Assembly (NCBI GenBank): GCA_963714205.1
Contig: CAVQNQ010000002.1
Coordinates: forward strand, 930,001 to 994,000
Source: CAVQNQ01 sp963714205
GTDB taxonomy: Bacteria; Acidobacteriota; Terriglobia; Bryobacterales; Bryobacteraceae
Reading direction: 5' to 3'
Length of the DNA: 64,000 nt
The notes beneath the pieces were generated by a model that saw only the letters and a program-made list of their open reading frames with translations, made no database searches and was not told where the DNA came from. Position numbers and translations under genes: made by a program. Below are positions 44,004 to 54,346 of this stretch, piece after piece. The first letter of the stretch is position 1, and each line of letters opens with the position of its first letter.

Positions 44004-46505
44004 TCAGAACAGAACGTCGAAATCCAGCGTGGAACGGCGCCCGCGGTGCCCGAAGAAGTAACCAAAAGCCGGATCGTCCACATTCGCATGGACCGCTTCG
44101 GGATTAAAGTGATTGGTCAGGTTGAAACTGCTGACCGATAGCCTGACCGAGTACTTCGCCGTCACTTTCAGGTCCTTTGAGACCCTCGAATCCAAGGAAA
44201 GGAAATCGGGAAATCGCGTTTCGTCGGGAATTCCAACATATTGTTGCAGCGCATCCGTCACAAGATAGGGAAACCCCGTCCGATATTCAAAAACCGGTGA
44301 TATCCGGAATTTCCACGGTAGCTGAACCACGCCCCAGGCTAGAAAACGGTTGGGCAAACTGCCCGGAAGGTCCGCATACACGTTCGGCCGGACCACGGGC
44401 ATCGGGAAGCTCCCCAGGTAATTATTGAAGTCGTTCAGAGTGCCGCGCACCCGGCCGTACACGTAAGAAAAGAACAACTGGCCGCCGCCCCATCGATTCA
44501 GCTTCACTCGCGCGGTGGCCTCCAGTTGGTGGTAGCGGGAAAATCCATCTCCGGACAGCAGGTAGCCGCCGGTCATGCTGGTCAAATCCGGTCCCTCGGG
44601 CGCCAGGTTGACCAGGCCGTCGCCGAAATTCTGCATGTAGCTCAGCCGCAGCTTCAAGAAGCCGCGTATCGGCTGTTCTATCTGCACGCGCCGGGTATCG
44701 CTCTGGGGCGAGAAATCTCCCGTTTGCGGTCCCCCGAAGATCAACCGGTGGTGCCGGAAAACCTCGCCCAACGTGTTCTCGTACAGAAACGGTCCGCCGG
44801 AAATCCCCCCGTCCGGATCGTACGTAGTGATGATCTCATCGGGATACATGTTGAACGAGTAAACGTTCAGAGGGACGTGATCGTAAAACCACCCGAAGCC
44901 GGCATAGAGCATGGTGCCCCACCCCGGCAGCAGGTTCCACGCCACGCCGGCCCGCGGCGCCACCCGATAGGCGTGCGACACCTCCTGCGATTCCGTGCGC
45001 AGCCCCAGGTCGAACGCCAGGCGCGAGGAGACGATCCAGTGGTCCTGGCCGAAAAAGGCGTACTCGGTGTCGTCCATCGAAAACGGCTGCCCGTTGTGCG
45101 TGAAGCCGATGGTTTCCAGCAACAGGCCGGAGGCGTCCCGTATGTCGATAGGGTTCTTGGATATATCGCCCTGGTCCGCGCTACCCGCCAGATAGGAGCC
45201 GATTTTGAAGCTGTGCGACCCCCCTAGATTCAGCGGGTGCAGCGCGTAATTGACCGCGCCGGAGATCCGGGAGGCATTGCGGCTCTGCTGGGCGAAGTAA
45301 TCCCCCGAATTCCCCTGGGGAGCCAGAATCAGGTCGTCCGGCCCCTGGCCCCAAATGGTGGCCCCAAACCGGGTTTCCGAAAAACTGGTCTCCAGCAGGC
45401 CCCCGAAAATGGCCAGGTGATCGGAAATCGTTCCGGTATAGTTGTGCAGGCGCGCGTCGGGCGTGGTTTGTTGCGGATTGAAGGCGTCCATATTCACGAA
45501 CTCCATGCGTTGCGGAGCCGCGTGGACCGTGGCCGTCAGCAGGTTCGTGCTCGAGATCACCCAATCCACCTGAGCGAACGAGTTCACGCCCACATTCTTC
45601 TTCTGATTCCAGGGAAACGGCTGGGTATAGACTTCGACTTTGCGGACCTCGTACTCCAGACCTTCCGAGAAATACAGCTTGCCCGCGAGGATCGGCCCCT
45701 CGAAGTTAAGCCGCGGCGTAGCCGTTTTCAACCCGCGCAACTCATAGCTGCGAATCCAGAACTCGGGCAGGGGATCGTTCAGCTCCCATTTCCACTTTTC
45801 CCCGCCCCGGCGCGTCTCGACCGAGACCAGCCCCGCCGTGAATCGGCCGTACTCCGCCAGAAAGGGGGTCTCGTAGACATTCACGCTTTCCACGCTGTCG
45901 ATGGGCACCGTCAAGCCGAACAGCCCGGTGGCGGGGTCCGTCACGTCGGCCGAATTGACGACCATCGAGCTGCGGTGCTCGGCACTGCCGGAGATGTTCA
46001 ATCCGCCTCCCGGCTGGCGCACCACCGCCGGCACCATGGGGAGGGCATCGGCCACCGTGGCGGGCCGGCTGGGGAGCAGTTTGGCGGTCTCGGCCTCGAC
46101 CGCCGCGGGCGCGGAGGACGCCTGCTCCAAGGGAGTGGCGGTTTCGTGAACCTCGACGGTATCGTGGCGCGTTGCCGGGGCCAGCGTCAACTCGACCGGC
46201 ACAACCCCGCTTTCCGCCACCTCCAGGCCGCTCCGGTTGACGGTTTCAAAGCCTTCCTTTGACGCCGAAACCTCGTACCGGCCGGCCCGCAAATCGGGAA
46301 ATTCAGCTATTCCTTGGGCGTCGGATTCGATGGAAGCTGCCCGGCCGCCCTGCCAGCGGAGTTGCACCTCGGCGCCGGCCACCGCGCGGCCATCGGAATC
46401 CTGTATGGAGACACGAATCCGCGCGCCTGCCGCCATAGCCGCCGTGCCCGCTGCGGCAAGGTACACCAGGAGCGCCGCCAGGACGAATCTGCCTTTTCCT
46501 ATCAC
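44004..46505 (-). CDS. TonB-dependent receptor with N-terminal carboxypeptidase-regulatory-like domain
   Basis: An 833-residue outer-membrane protein: signal peptide (FVLAALLVYLAAAGTAAMAA), a carboxypeptidase-regulatory-like beta domain (residues ~27-110, IRVSIQDSDGRAVAGAEV), a plug (ATVADALPMVPAVVRQPGGG ... VESVNVYETPFLAEYGRFTA) and a ~600-residue beta barrel ending in the terminal phenylalanine of outer-membrane proteins. This Oar-like architecture is abundant in Acidobacteriota. It is on the strand of the export genes, 210 bases upstream, and may take up or recognise a related substrate. Confidence 0.92.
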   Translation of the reverse strand: MIGKGRFVLAALLVYLAAAGTAAMAAGARIRVSIQDSDGRAVAGAEVQLRWQGGRAASIESDAQGIAEFPDLRAGRYEVSASKEGFETVNRSGLEVAESGVVPVELTLAPATRHDTVEVHETATPLEQASSAPAAVEAETAKLLPSRPATVADALPMVPAVVRQPGGGLNISGSAEHRSSMVVNSADVTDPATGLFGLTVPIDSVESVNVYETPFLAEYGRFTAGLVSVETRRGGEKWKWELNDPLPEFWIRSYELRGLKTATPRLNFEGPILAGKLYFSEGLEYEVRKVEVYTQPFPWNQKKNVGVNSFAQVDWVISSTNLLTATVHAAPQRMEFVNMDAFNPQQTTPDARLHNYTGTISDHLAIFGGLLETSFSETRFGATIWGQGPDDLILAPQGNSGDYFAQQSRNASRISGAVNYALHPLNLGGSHSFKIGSYLAGSADQGDISKNPIDIRDASGLLLETIGFTHNGQPFSMDDTEYAFFGQDHWIVSSRLAFDLGLRTESQEVSHAYRVAPRAGVAWNLLPGWGTMLYAGFGWFYDHVPLNVYSFNMYPDEIITTYDPDGGISGGPFLYENTLGEVFRHHRLIFGGPQTGDFSPQSDTRRVQIEQPIRGFLKLRLSYMQNFGDGLVNLAPEGPDLTSMTGGYLLSGDGFSRYHQLEATARVKLNRWGGGQLFFSYVYGRVRGTLNDFNNYLGSFPMPVVRPNVYADLPGSLPNRFLAWGVVQLPWKFRISPVFEYRTGFPYLVTDALQQYVGIPDETRFPDFLSLDSRVSKDLKVTAKYSVRLSVSSFNLTNHFNPEAVHANVDDPAFGYFFGHRGRRSTLDFDVLF

Positions 46506-46733
46506 CGGCTCTTAATTTGATTATCTGTAACACATTTCAGGGGTTTTGACGAGGGCTGGCGGGCGAGGGCCGGCCTGCGTTTGCCGGCCTGCAGCAGATG
46601 CGAGCTGGCCGGGATTTAGACCGCCGTGCGCCCTCCCGATCGGCTAAGCCGGCCCTCATCCGGAATAGACCTGAGCAATTTGATACTCGACACATTTCCG
46701 AATCCGCGGTTCCATAGGATTTGGTAACGCATT
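46506..46733 (+). other. Intergenic region between TonB receptor and RHS array
   Basis: 228 bases with the expected minus-strand promoter for the receptor gene but no clear box pair. GC-rich short repeats (GGCCGGC/GCCGGCC) occur at ~46568-46595. No gene is supported. Confidence 0.4.
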
Positions 46734-48134
46734 TTGGGGCGGAGCCAGAACACTCAACACACCCATTCAGCCACTCAATACGACGGCTTCGGGAACTTGA
46801 CGGCCAAGACGCCCACCAAGGGGTCGGCGCCGGCCTGGTCGGCGACCTACAACGCGGCGACCAACTGGCAGATGGGGGTGCAGTACGACGCCAACGGCAA
46901 TCCGCCGGTGGGGACGTTTGACGTGGAGAACCGGCTGGTGAGCGAGATCGACCCCTCCACGGGCGACACGGTTAGCTTTCTCTACGACCCGTGGGGCAAG
47001 CGGGTGATCCGGCAGGACCAGTCGGCCGGAACGTATCAATATACGCTGTACGGCGTGACGGGGCAAAGGCTGGCGGTACTGGCGTGCAGCCCCTATTACT
47101 GGGAGTTGAGCTGCGCGACGAGCTATAGCAACGTGTACTTCAAGGGGCGGCTCCTGATGTCCAGCGCGGGCTACTCATCGCAGGACCGACTGGGGTCGGT
47201 GGGGACGGGTAGCGCGTATTTTCCGTACGGGGAGGAGCAAGGGAGTCCGCCGACGCCGACGGGGGTAGAGCGGTTCGCGACGTATTACCGTGACTTCGTG
47301 GGGCAGGATTACGCGGACCACCGGTATTACAACAGCATCGGGGGCAGATTCCTGACGCCGGACCCGCTGTTTATGAGCGCGGCGGACAAGAAGGACCCGG
47401 GTAGTTGGAATCGATACGTCTATGCCGGCGACGATCCGGTGAACCACAACGATCCCACGGGGCTGGATTCCTGGATGTCTACTGGGCAATGGACGATTCC
47501 CGGAGCCCCGCCGGGGTTCTGCGGCGGCAGTGGCGACCCGTCGCTCGCCTTCCTCCCGGCTGAGGTTGCTGGTTGGATGTGCCCGACTTGGGTAGCGACA
47601 GGGCCGCCACAACCCGTGGCGCAGCCGGCGCCCTCTTTGCCAGTCTGGGACATCGATGTGGGCTATACTCCGGTGGTAGGAAGCTTCGACCATCTCTTTA
47701 TCTGGGTTCACTTGGACGGCATCTCGCCCTACCAGGCCAACGCCTCAAATTCCGAGGTGTTTGATGGGGGACCGGCAGGCAACTGCCCCTCTAATTGTGG
47801 GCTTCTGGCGGCATGGAGCAGCGCGACCGGGCACTACAACGAAATCGACAATCCGAACATGGCGGACTTTTTCAGCACCACGCTCTCACCACTGGGCGGA
47901 ATGTTGACCAGCGACGAAGCCGACTTAGCCGACTTCCTCTACACCAAGCAGCAGGCCTACAACGCGATACTAGGCCCGAATTCCAATAGCGTGGCCTATA
48001 CTCTTCTCCAGGACATTCGAGTCACCGTGCCGCAGATCAGCACGACAAGCCTTGGCCCGATTTCAGTCGGGACTCTGAACCTCAGCGGAACCGCTCAGTA
48101 TTTCACGGGGTGGGGACAATACCTGGTGTATTGA
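46734..48134 (+). CDS. RHS cassette A: orphan RHS-core fragment with unknown C-terminal tip
   Basis: The RHS sequence begins abruptly at ~46774 (TQYDGFGNL). The in-frame TTG at 46734 is only a formal start. Residues ~15-235 are the conserved RHS-associated core (YNAATNWQMGVQYDANGNPP, FLYDPWGKR, YYRDFVGQDYADHRYYNSIG, ending NDPTGLD), which in complete proteins ends the sugar-free shell enclosing the toxin. The ~225-residue tip (from DSWMSTGQW) has no recognised motif. Its stop overlaps the next gene as TGATG. Without an N-terminus it is likely a silent donor cassette. Confidence 0.75.
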   Translation: MGRSQNTQHTHSATQYDGFGNLTAKTPTKGSAPAWSATYNAATNWQMGVQYDANGNPPVGTFDVENRLVSEIDPSTGDTVSFLYDPWGKRVIRQDQSAGTYQYTLYGVTGQRLAVLACSPYYWELSCATSYSNVYFKGRLLMSSAGYSSQDRLGSVGTGSAYFPYGEEQGSPPTPTGVERFATYYRDFVGQDYADHRYYNSIGGRFLTPDPLFMSAADKKDPGSWNRYVYAGDDPVNHNDPTGLDSWMSTGQWTIPGAPPGFCGGSGDPSLAFLPAEVAGWMCPTWVATGPPQPVAQPAPSLPVWDIDVGYTPVVGSFDHLFIWVHLDGISPYQANASNSEVFDGGPAGNCPSNCGLLAAWSSATGHYNEIDNPNMADFFSTTLSPLGGMLTSDEADLADFLYTKQQAYNAILGPNSNSVAYTLLQDIRVTVPQISTTSLGPISVGTLNLSGTAQYFTGWGQYLVY

Positions 48135-48436
48135 TGCGGGCCAAGGTCATCGCAATCGCTGCCGCAGCGCTGTTACCGTTCCTGGTCTCGGTGCCGGGCC
48201 TGTCGATTCTGGGGCTTGGCGTCCCTGGAGGCAATTATGGTCGATTCTGGATCCTGTCAGGTCTGTCGTGGTGCCTCCTCTTCGCTTCCATCTACGCTTT
48301 CTCCAAGAATGCAGACCGCAAGAAGCTGCTGTGGCTATTGCCTCTCGTTCTATTTGCCTTTACCTTTCCCGTCGCTTACGCGTTCCTGTGGCTAGCTTTC
48401 ATGTGGGAAGCCGCGCACGGAAGAGCCGTTCCATAG
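48134..48436 (+). CDS. Small polytopic membrane protein, candidate immunity for cassette A
   Basis: A 100-residue protein from ATG 48134, which shares bases with the stop of cassette A. Three hydrophobic helices are evident (AIAAAALLPFLVSVPGLSIL, FWILSGLSWCLLFASIYAF, LLPLVLFAFTFPVAYAFLW). Overlap with an RHS tip and small size are typical of immunity genes. An inner-membrane immunity protein would suggest a tip acting at or across the membrane. No family is recognised. Confidence 0.6.
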   Translation: MRAKVIAIAAAALLPFLVSVPGLSILGLGVPGGNYGRFWILSGLSWCLLFASIYAFSKNADRKKLLWLLPLVLFAFTFPVAYAFLWLAFMWEAAHGRAVP

Positions 48437-48705
48437 CAGCGCGTCAACAGCGCGTCGGGTCCCGCCGGGGCCGCTTGCACCCTAATCAGGGAAATCAGGG
48501 GGAAATCAGGAGACGGACGGAAAGTTTTCCATCGCAGAGCACGCCAACGCGGTACGGGTAGGAGATCCGGGCGCGGTCATGGATCAAGAGCCCGTACGAG
48601 AAATCAGGGACAGGCGGGACGTTTCCTTATTAAGGATAGTAACGGTAACCAGATCCTCATCTCCTATCAGGCCGGAGCTGGTTCCGGCAGTAGCGACGCG
48701 AGCGC
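48437..48705 (+). repeat. REP-like repeats and decayed RHS sequence
   Basis: 48487-48512 carries consecutive GGGAAATCAGG units. A ~76-bp block at 48501-48576 recurs with a few differences at 63515-63590. From ~48624 one frame reads IKDSNGNQILISYQAGAGSG, typical of the upstream YD-repeat part of RHS proteins, but it stops at ~48809, so this is a degraded 5' fragment of cassette C. Confidence 0.65.
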
Positions 48706-51396
48706 GTGTATATCCAGCACAACCGACCGGCGCAGCTCTTACGGTCTGCCTATGTATCAATTCAATCATCTATCGCGGCAGCCCCACCACGGCAACCAGT
48801 AACGGTCAGGGAATCCAGGCACTCGGCGGAGGGTTCCGACCAACCGTTCACAAAAGGCGTTCGCTTTCGGTGCTCGACGAACCTGAGCGGCTCTCCGACT
48901 TCACTCAGTTGCAGCGTCTGGGGCAACCTGGACGGCATCGACGGCACCCACCTGCACGGATGGGCCTTTAACCGCGCCACGGATGCGCCGATGACGGTAG
49001 ACGTTTACGACGGCACGAAGCTGGTGCAGTCCGGCGTGCTGGCCAACCAGTTCCGGCAGGATCTACTCAACGCGGGAATTGGAAATGGGTACCACGGTTT
49101 CGACGAACCCACGCCGGCGGTGTTGCTGGACGGCCAGACGCATACCATCTCCGTGAGATTCGGCGGCACGGGAGTGAATTTGCCATCGAGTCCGGTTGGC
49201 TTCACGGCGCCAGCGGTCAACACCCAGACGCGCACCTTCGTCTGGTCCGGCCAGGACCTGGTGAGCGTCACCAACCCGGAGAACGGCACGGTGACCTACA
49301 CCTACGACGGCGCGCACCGCGTCACCAGCCGGACCGACGCCAAGAGCCAGCAGACCCAGTACACTTACGACACCTACGGGCGGCTCACCGAAGTCCGCCA
49401 TTACCCCACCAGCGGCAATGAAGACACCAGCCAGCGCTGGGACTACTACTACGACAGCAATCCTTTCGATGGCTCATACTCGTCCAACGTCTGGGGCCGC
49501 CTGGCAGCCGTGCAGTTCGGCTCGTCCCGGGCTTCGAGCATGCAGGAAATGTACAGCTACAACGTAGCCGGGCGAGTGACCGGCCAGCGCCTGTACCAAA
49601 CGCCGGGGTCGCTCATCGACATGCGGGTCAGCTACGCGTGGGACAATGAAGGAAAGATGACCAGCCAATCGTACCCGGTGCCGCCGAACAGCCTGACCGG
49701 CGACGGCTCCACTACGCTGGGGCTGACGTACCAATACGACAGCATGGCGCGGCTGACCACCTTGCTGTTCGGGGATCAGACCACCACCGCCGCCTACGGC
49801 CCGGCCGGGGAGTTGACCAGCCTTGGCACCTTGGGACCTTGGGGCTCTGTGCAGGAGACGCGGACCTACAACAGCATGTTGCAGCTCACGCAAATCCAAA
49901 GCACGGGCAGCCAGAACATCCAATACGTCTATTCGGCCACCCAGAACAACGGGCGCATCATTCAGAGCATCGACGCGGTATCGGGCGAACAGGTGACCTA
50001 CCAGTACGACACCTTAAACCGGCTGTCGCACGCCGAGACGGCGGGCAACACGTGGGGCGAGACCTACCAATACGACGGTTTCGGCAACCTGACGGTGAAG
50101 ACGCCCACCAAGGGGTCGGCGCCGGCCTGGTCGGCGGCCTACAACGCGGCGACCAACTGGCAGATGGGGGTACAGTACGACGCCAACGGGAATCCGCCCG
50201 TGGGGACGTTTGACGTGGAGAACCGGCTGGTGAGCGAGATCGACCCCTCCACGGGCGACACGGTGAGTTGGCTCTACGACCCGTGGGGCAAGCGGGTGGG
50301 CCGGCAAGACCAGACAACTGGAGCCTCTCAATACACGCTCTATGGGGTAACGGGGCAGAGGCTGGCGGTGTTGGCGTGCACCTTCAATGGCCAGTGGTCC
50401 ACCTGCGCGACGTCGAATAGCAATGTGTACTTCAAGGGGCGGCTGTTGATGAGCGCGCTCGGGGGCTACATGTCGGCGGACCGGGTGGGGTCAGTGGGGA
50501 CGGGCAGCGCGTATTTCCCGTACGGGGAGGAGAAAGGGAGTCCGCCGACGCCGACGGGGATAGAGCGCTTCGGGACGTATTACCGGGACTTCGTGGGGCA
50601 GGATTACGCGGACCAGAGGTATTACAACAGCATCGGGGGGAGGTTCATGACGCCGGACCCGGGCGGGATTCGGACGGCGGACCCGAAGAACCCGGGGAGT
50701 TGGAACCGGTATGCGTATGTGAATGGCGATCCGGTGAACTACTTCGACCCAGGTGGCCAACTAGCTCGCTCTGCTGGTGACATAGAGAGACTTTTCAGCG
50801 ATGCAGCTTGTGAACCGTCCGGGTATTGCAATGTATATCCTTGTGGTGGTGGCTGGTCGCCCGTACAGGATCCTGACCGTTGGCATGAAGACGCCAGTGG
50901 ATGCCCGGTTCCCATCCCCGCTCCTTCGGCCTCCGGCTCAAGCTACGTTGGCTTTAAGTTAGCGATTGCGGATCTGAAAGATAAGCCGAACTGCGCAACG
51001 TTGATTGGCGGTGGCAGTGTCGCAGCTGGCGATTTGATCGATGACCTAAACAACGCGAAAGTCACAACAGGGACAGACCATGGGAACGGCCCCGTTCAGG
51101 TTACCACGAATCCGGATGGGACCTATAGCTACACCTACCAGTGGGCCTATACACAAGGTGGGAACATCCAGTTGAATGCGAACTATTTCCCTGATCCAAG
51201 TCAGCAGAACGTACAAGTTGGAGACACGACCGTGAGCCTTGTCCAGTTGGTTAACAACGCCCTCGGTAGTAGCCTCACTACAGAGCAATTCGGGGCATTG
51301 GTCTTCCTCCACGAACTAAGTCATATCGTTAGTAGCGCTAGTAGCATAGATTCTGACGACTACAATCAAAAGCTAATAACGGATTGCCTAAAATGA
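48706..51396 (+). CDS. RHS cassette C: longest RHS fragment, tip with HExxH motif
   Basis: An 896-codon frame from a nominal GTG; the first ~70 residues are out of frame with decayed RHS sequence and doubtful. From ~70 it has a GWAFNRATD-type beta domain, YD repeats (TYTYDGAHRVTSRTDAKSQQ), the RHS core, and the boundary YFDPGG at ~682. The ~210-residue tip contains FLHELSHIV (HExxH at 869-873), the zinc site of metallopeptidases. Two cysteine-containing segments lie earlier in the tip. The stop overlaps the next start (ATGA). Likely a peptidase effector cassette; activity is unproven. Confidence 0.78.
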   Translation: MYIQHNRPAQLLRSAYVSIQSSIAAAPPRQPVTVRESRHSAEGSDQPFTKGVRFRCSTNLSGSPTSLSCSVWGNLDGIDGTHLHGWAFNRATDAPMTVDVYDGTKLVQSGVLANQFRQDLLNAGIGNGYHGFDEPTPAVLLDGQTHTISVRFGGTGVNLPSSPVGFTAPAVNTQTRTFVWSGQDLVSVTNPENGTVTYTYDGAHRVTSRTDAKSQQTQYTYDTYGRLTEVRHYPTSGNEDTSQRWDYYYDSNPFDGSYSSNVWGRLAAVQFGSSRASSMQEMYSYNVAGRVTGQRLYQTPGSLIDMRVSYAWDNEGKMTSQSYPVPPNSLTGDGSTTLGLTYQYDSMARLTTLLFGDQTTTAAYGPAGELTSLGTLGPWGSVQETRTYNSMLQLTQIQSTGSQNIQYVYSATQNNGRIIQSIDAVSGEQVTYQYDTLNRLSHAETAGNTWGETYQYDGFGNLTVKTPTKGSAPAWSAAYNAATNWQMGVQYDANGNPPVGTFDVENRLVSEIDPSTGDTVSWLYDPWGKRVGRQDQTTGASQYTLYGVTGQRLAVLACTFNGQWSTCATSNSNVYFKGRLLMSALGGYMSADRVGSVGTGSAYFPYGEEKGSPPTPTGIERFGTYYRDFVGQDYADQRYYNSIGGRFMTPDPGGIRTADPKNPGSWNRYAYVNGDPVNYFDPGGQLARSAGDIERLFSDAACEPSGYCNVYPCGGGWSPVQDPDRWHEDASGCPVPIPAPSASGSSYVGFKLAIADLKDKPNCATLIGGGSVAAGDLIDDLNNAKVTTGTDHGNGPVQVTTNPDGTYSYTYQWAYTQGGNIQLNANYFPDPSQQNVQVGDTTVSLVQLVNNALGSSLTTEQFGALVFLHELSHIVSSASSIDSDDYNQKLITDCLK

Positions 51397-52007
51397 CCCG
51401 ACTTTACGCCTTCTTGTTGCGAGTGTGCAGTCTTGGGATACTGGTGGCACATCTAACACCCCAAACCGCAGGAGCTGCTGAGTTTTGCGCACTAACCGTA
51501 AAGGCAGTGAACTCAGATGGGCGCCCCGTAACGAGCACCTGGATCGAGCTCGTCGACCCTCGCGGCGCGGTTGTTCGCAGTCAGATGATGGTCGGCCCGG
51601 AACTAAAGATTTGCGATTTTGGGTTTGGCCCCCACACGCTTCGAGTTGGTACCAATGAATGCCTTCCCGCAGCGGTGTCGAATTTGCGTGTAGTATTGGG
51701 ATCTCCCCTCGAGGTCACAGTCACGCTGAACTCGTGTGGCTACCGCCTTTCAGGCAGGGTTGGATGTTTCCTGTATCTTCGTGTGACTGATCGTGAGGGC
51801 AGTCCTGTCGAGGGCGTTGATCTTTCTCCGCCCCTATCGGACCCAGCTGGGCGGACGGATGCCTACGGAAGATACCAAGTCGCTTTCGTCGGTGACCGAG
51901 ATATGACCTTAAGTAAGGACGGGTATTACTCGAGCACAGTTCACCTCGCGTGCCAGGCAAACGAGGAAGTCGATCAAGGCATCATACTAACGAAGCGCGA
52001 CCGCTGA
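51393..52007 (+). CDS. Exported protein with carboxypeptidase-regulatory-like repeats, candidate immunity for cassette C
   Basis: A 204-residue protein from ATG 51393, overlapping the RHS stop. It has a Sec signal (LYAFLLRVCSLGILVAHLTP ... TAGA) and two beta-sandwich units resembling carboxypeptidase-regulatory domains (CALTVKAVNSDGRPVTSTWI; CFLYLRVTDREGSPVEGVDL). Export to the periplasm would be needed if the HExxH tip acts there. Function is inferred from the overlap only. Confidence 0.6.
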   Translation: MTRLYAFLLRVCSLGILVAHLTPQTAGAAEFCALTVKAVNSDGRPVTSTWIELVDPRGAVVRSQMMVGPELKICDFGFGPHTLRVGTNECLPAAVSNLRVVLGSPLEVTVTLNSCGYRLSGRVGCFLYLRVTDREGSPVEGVDLSPPLSDPAGRTDAYGRYQVAFVGDRDMTLSKDGYYSSTVHLACQANEEVDQGIILTKRDR

Positions 52008-52071
52008 AGTTCGGACGCGTTCGGGAACCTGACCGTGGTGAACCGAGCCGAATCCCAGCGGCGGCGCGAAT

Positions 52072-54346
52072 TTGACAACCTCGTACACCCACAACAGGGC
52101 CAGCCGACTTAGCCAGGTCTCCATGCCGCGGTCCACGGAGAACCAGGCGCGCACCTTCGTCTGGTCCGGCCAGGACCTGGTGAGCGTCACCAACCCGGAG
52201 AACGGCACGGTGACCTACGTCTACGACGGCGCCCACCGCGTCACCAGCCGCACCGACGCCAAAAGCCAGCAGACGCAATACACTTACGACACCTACGGGC
52301 GGCTCACCGAGGTGCGCCATTACCCCAGCAGCGGCAACGAAGACACCAGCCAGCGCTGGGACTACTACTACGACAGCAATCCTTTCGATGGCTCATACTC
52401 GTCCAACACTTGGGGCCGGCTGGCCGCCGTGCAGTTCGGCTCGTCCTTGGCTTCGAGCATGCAGGAGATGTATAGCTACAACGTGGCCGGGCGAGTGACG
52501 GGCCAGCGCCTGTACCAAACGCCGGGGTCGCTCATCGACATGCGGGTCAGCTACGCGTGGGACAATGAAGGAAAGATGACCAGCCAATCGTACCCGGTGC
52601 CGCCGAACAGCCTGACCGGCGACGGCTCCAGTACGCTGGGGCTGACGTACCAATACGACAGCATGGCGCGGCTGACCACGATGGGGTTTGGGGATCAGAC
52701 CACCACGGCCACCTACGGCCCGGCCGGGGAGCTGACCAGCCTTAACACCGTTGGCACCACTTGGGGCTACGTATGGGAGACGCGGACCTACAACAGCATG
52801 TTGCAGCTCACGCAAATCCAAAGCACGTCGAACCCGAACAACTGGAGCCAGAACATCCAATACGTCTATTCGGCCACCCAGAACAACGGGCGTATCACGC
52901 AGTCGAATCGACGCGATGTCGGGTGAGCAGGTGAGCTACCAGTACGATGCGCTGAACCGGCTATCGCACGCCGAGACGGCGAACAACGCCTGGGGGGAGA
53001 CCTACCAATACGATGGTTTCGGCAACCTGACGGTCAAGACGCCCACCAAGGGTTCGGCGCCGGCCTGGTCGGCGACCTACAACGCGGCGACCAACTGGCA
53101 GATGGGGGTGCAGTACGACGCCAACGGGAATCCGCCCGCTGGGACGTTTGACGTGGAGAACCGGCTGGTGAGCGAGATCGACCCCTCCACGGGCGACACG
53201 GTTAGCTTTCTCTACGACCCGTGGGGCAAGCGGGTGATCCGGCAAGACCAGACAACTGGAGCCTCTCAATACACGCTCTATGGGGTAACGGGGCAGAGGC
53301 TGGCGGTGTTGGCGTGCACCTTCAATGGCCAGTGGTCCACCTGCGCGACGTCGAATAGCAATGTGTACTTCAAGGGGCGGCTGTTGATGAGCGCGCTCGG
53401 GGGCTACATGTCGGCGGACCGGGTGGGGTCAGTGGGGACGGGCAGCGCGTATTTCCCGTACGGGGAGGAGAAAGGGAGTCCGCCGACGCCGACGGGGATA
53501 GAGCGCTTCGGGACGTATTACCGGGACTTCGTGGGGCAGGATTACGCGGACCAGCGATATTACAACAGCATGAGCGGGAGGTTCTACACGCCGGACCCAG
53601 GGAATGCAGGCGACCTAAAGAACCCAACGTCGCTGAACCGGTACGCCTACGTTCTCAACGACCCCATCAACTATACCGACCCGACTGGGTTGGATGTCAG
53701 TAATATTGGCATTGCCCCCAGCTTAACGCCAACTTGCCTTAACCGCTTCTTGAGTACCGTGTCGGGAGATCTAAATAAATGGCTCAACAGCGATGAAGGG
53801 ACGATGGCCCTACAGGTCTATTGGGAAGACAGGGGCTACGGCACACAGGCTGATCAGGCGATTTGGGAGGATATTGCGAACGTCCTTCGGAATCGGTGGC
53901 ACCTCACAAATCCGGACAAGAAGAGATACGGCTTCACAACGGCTGGATTTAAGCAGTTGATCTACGAGACGACCGGGCCACAATGGAACAAGTCGGGAGC
54001 GGCCGCCGCCAATGCATCTATTTGGGCACCAAACGGGGATCTCAAAGAACAGTACAAAGACATCCTAATCGGAATTCTGGATGGGAGTCCAACCAGCAAT
54101 GACTGCACTGGCATGATTACCGCTTTCCAGATATCCGATTCTGTTTACAACACCCCGCCACACGATGACAGCGGGGATCCGACCAACGGTGCTCTCTTTT
54201 TCTACTATGCGGGAAACAATTCGGTTCCGACTGACCCATTCGGCCCGATGAACTTCAGTCTTGCTCCGACAGCTCTCGTGCCTGTGCCGTCGTCAGGCGG
54301 CAAATCCTGGATTTTCTATACACCTCAGGAAAGGTGCTCGTACTAG
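52072..54346 (+). CDS. RHS cassette D: SleB-like cell-wall hydrolase tip (one frameshift)
   Basis: From a formal TTG; an extra A at 52906-52907 splits the frame, and removing it gives ~757 residues. YD repeats and RHS core are nearly identical to cassette C. The tip (~540-757) has the spacing of SleB/CwlJ hydrolases: a likely catalytic Glu in VYWEDRGYG (~585), then IANVLRNRW (~602-609) and GALFFYYAGN near the end. Such enzymes cleave peptidoglycan glycan strands. RHS-like sequence begins right after the stop of the preceding partner gene (52007). Confidence 0.75.

Noticed and set aside
46568..46595. GC-rich inverted repeat as a terminator
   Set aside because: Arms are only seven bases, no T run follows on either strand, and it lies upstream rather than downstream of a gene.
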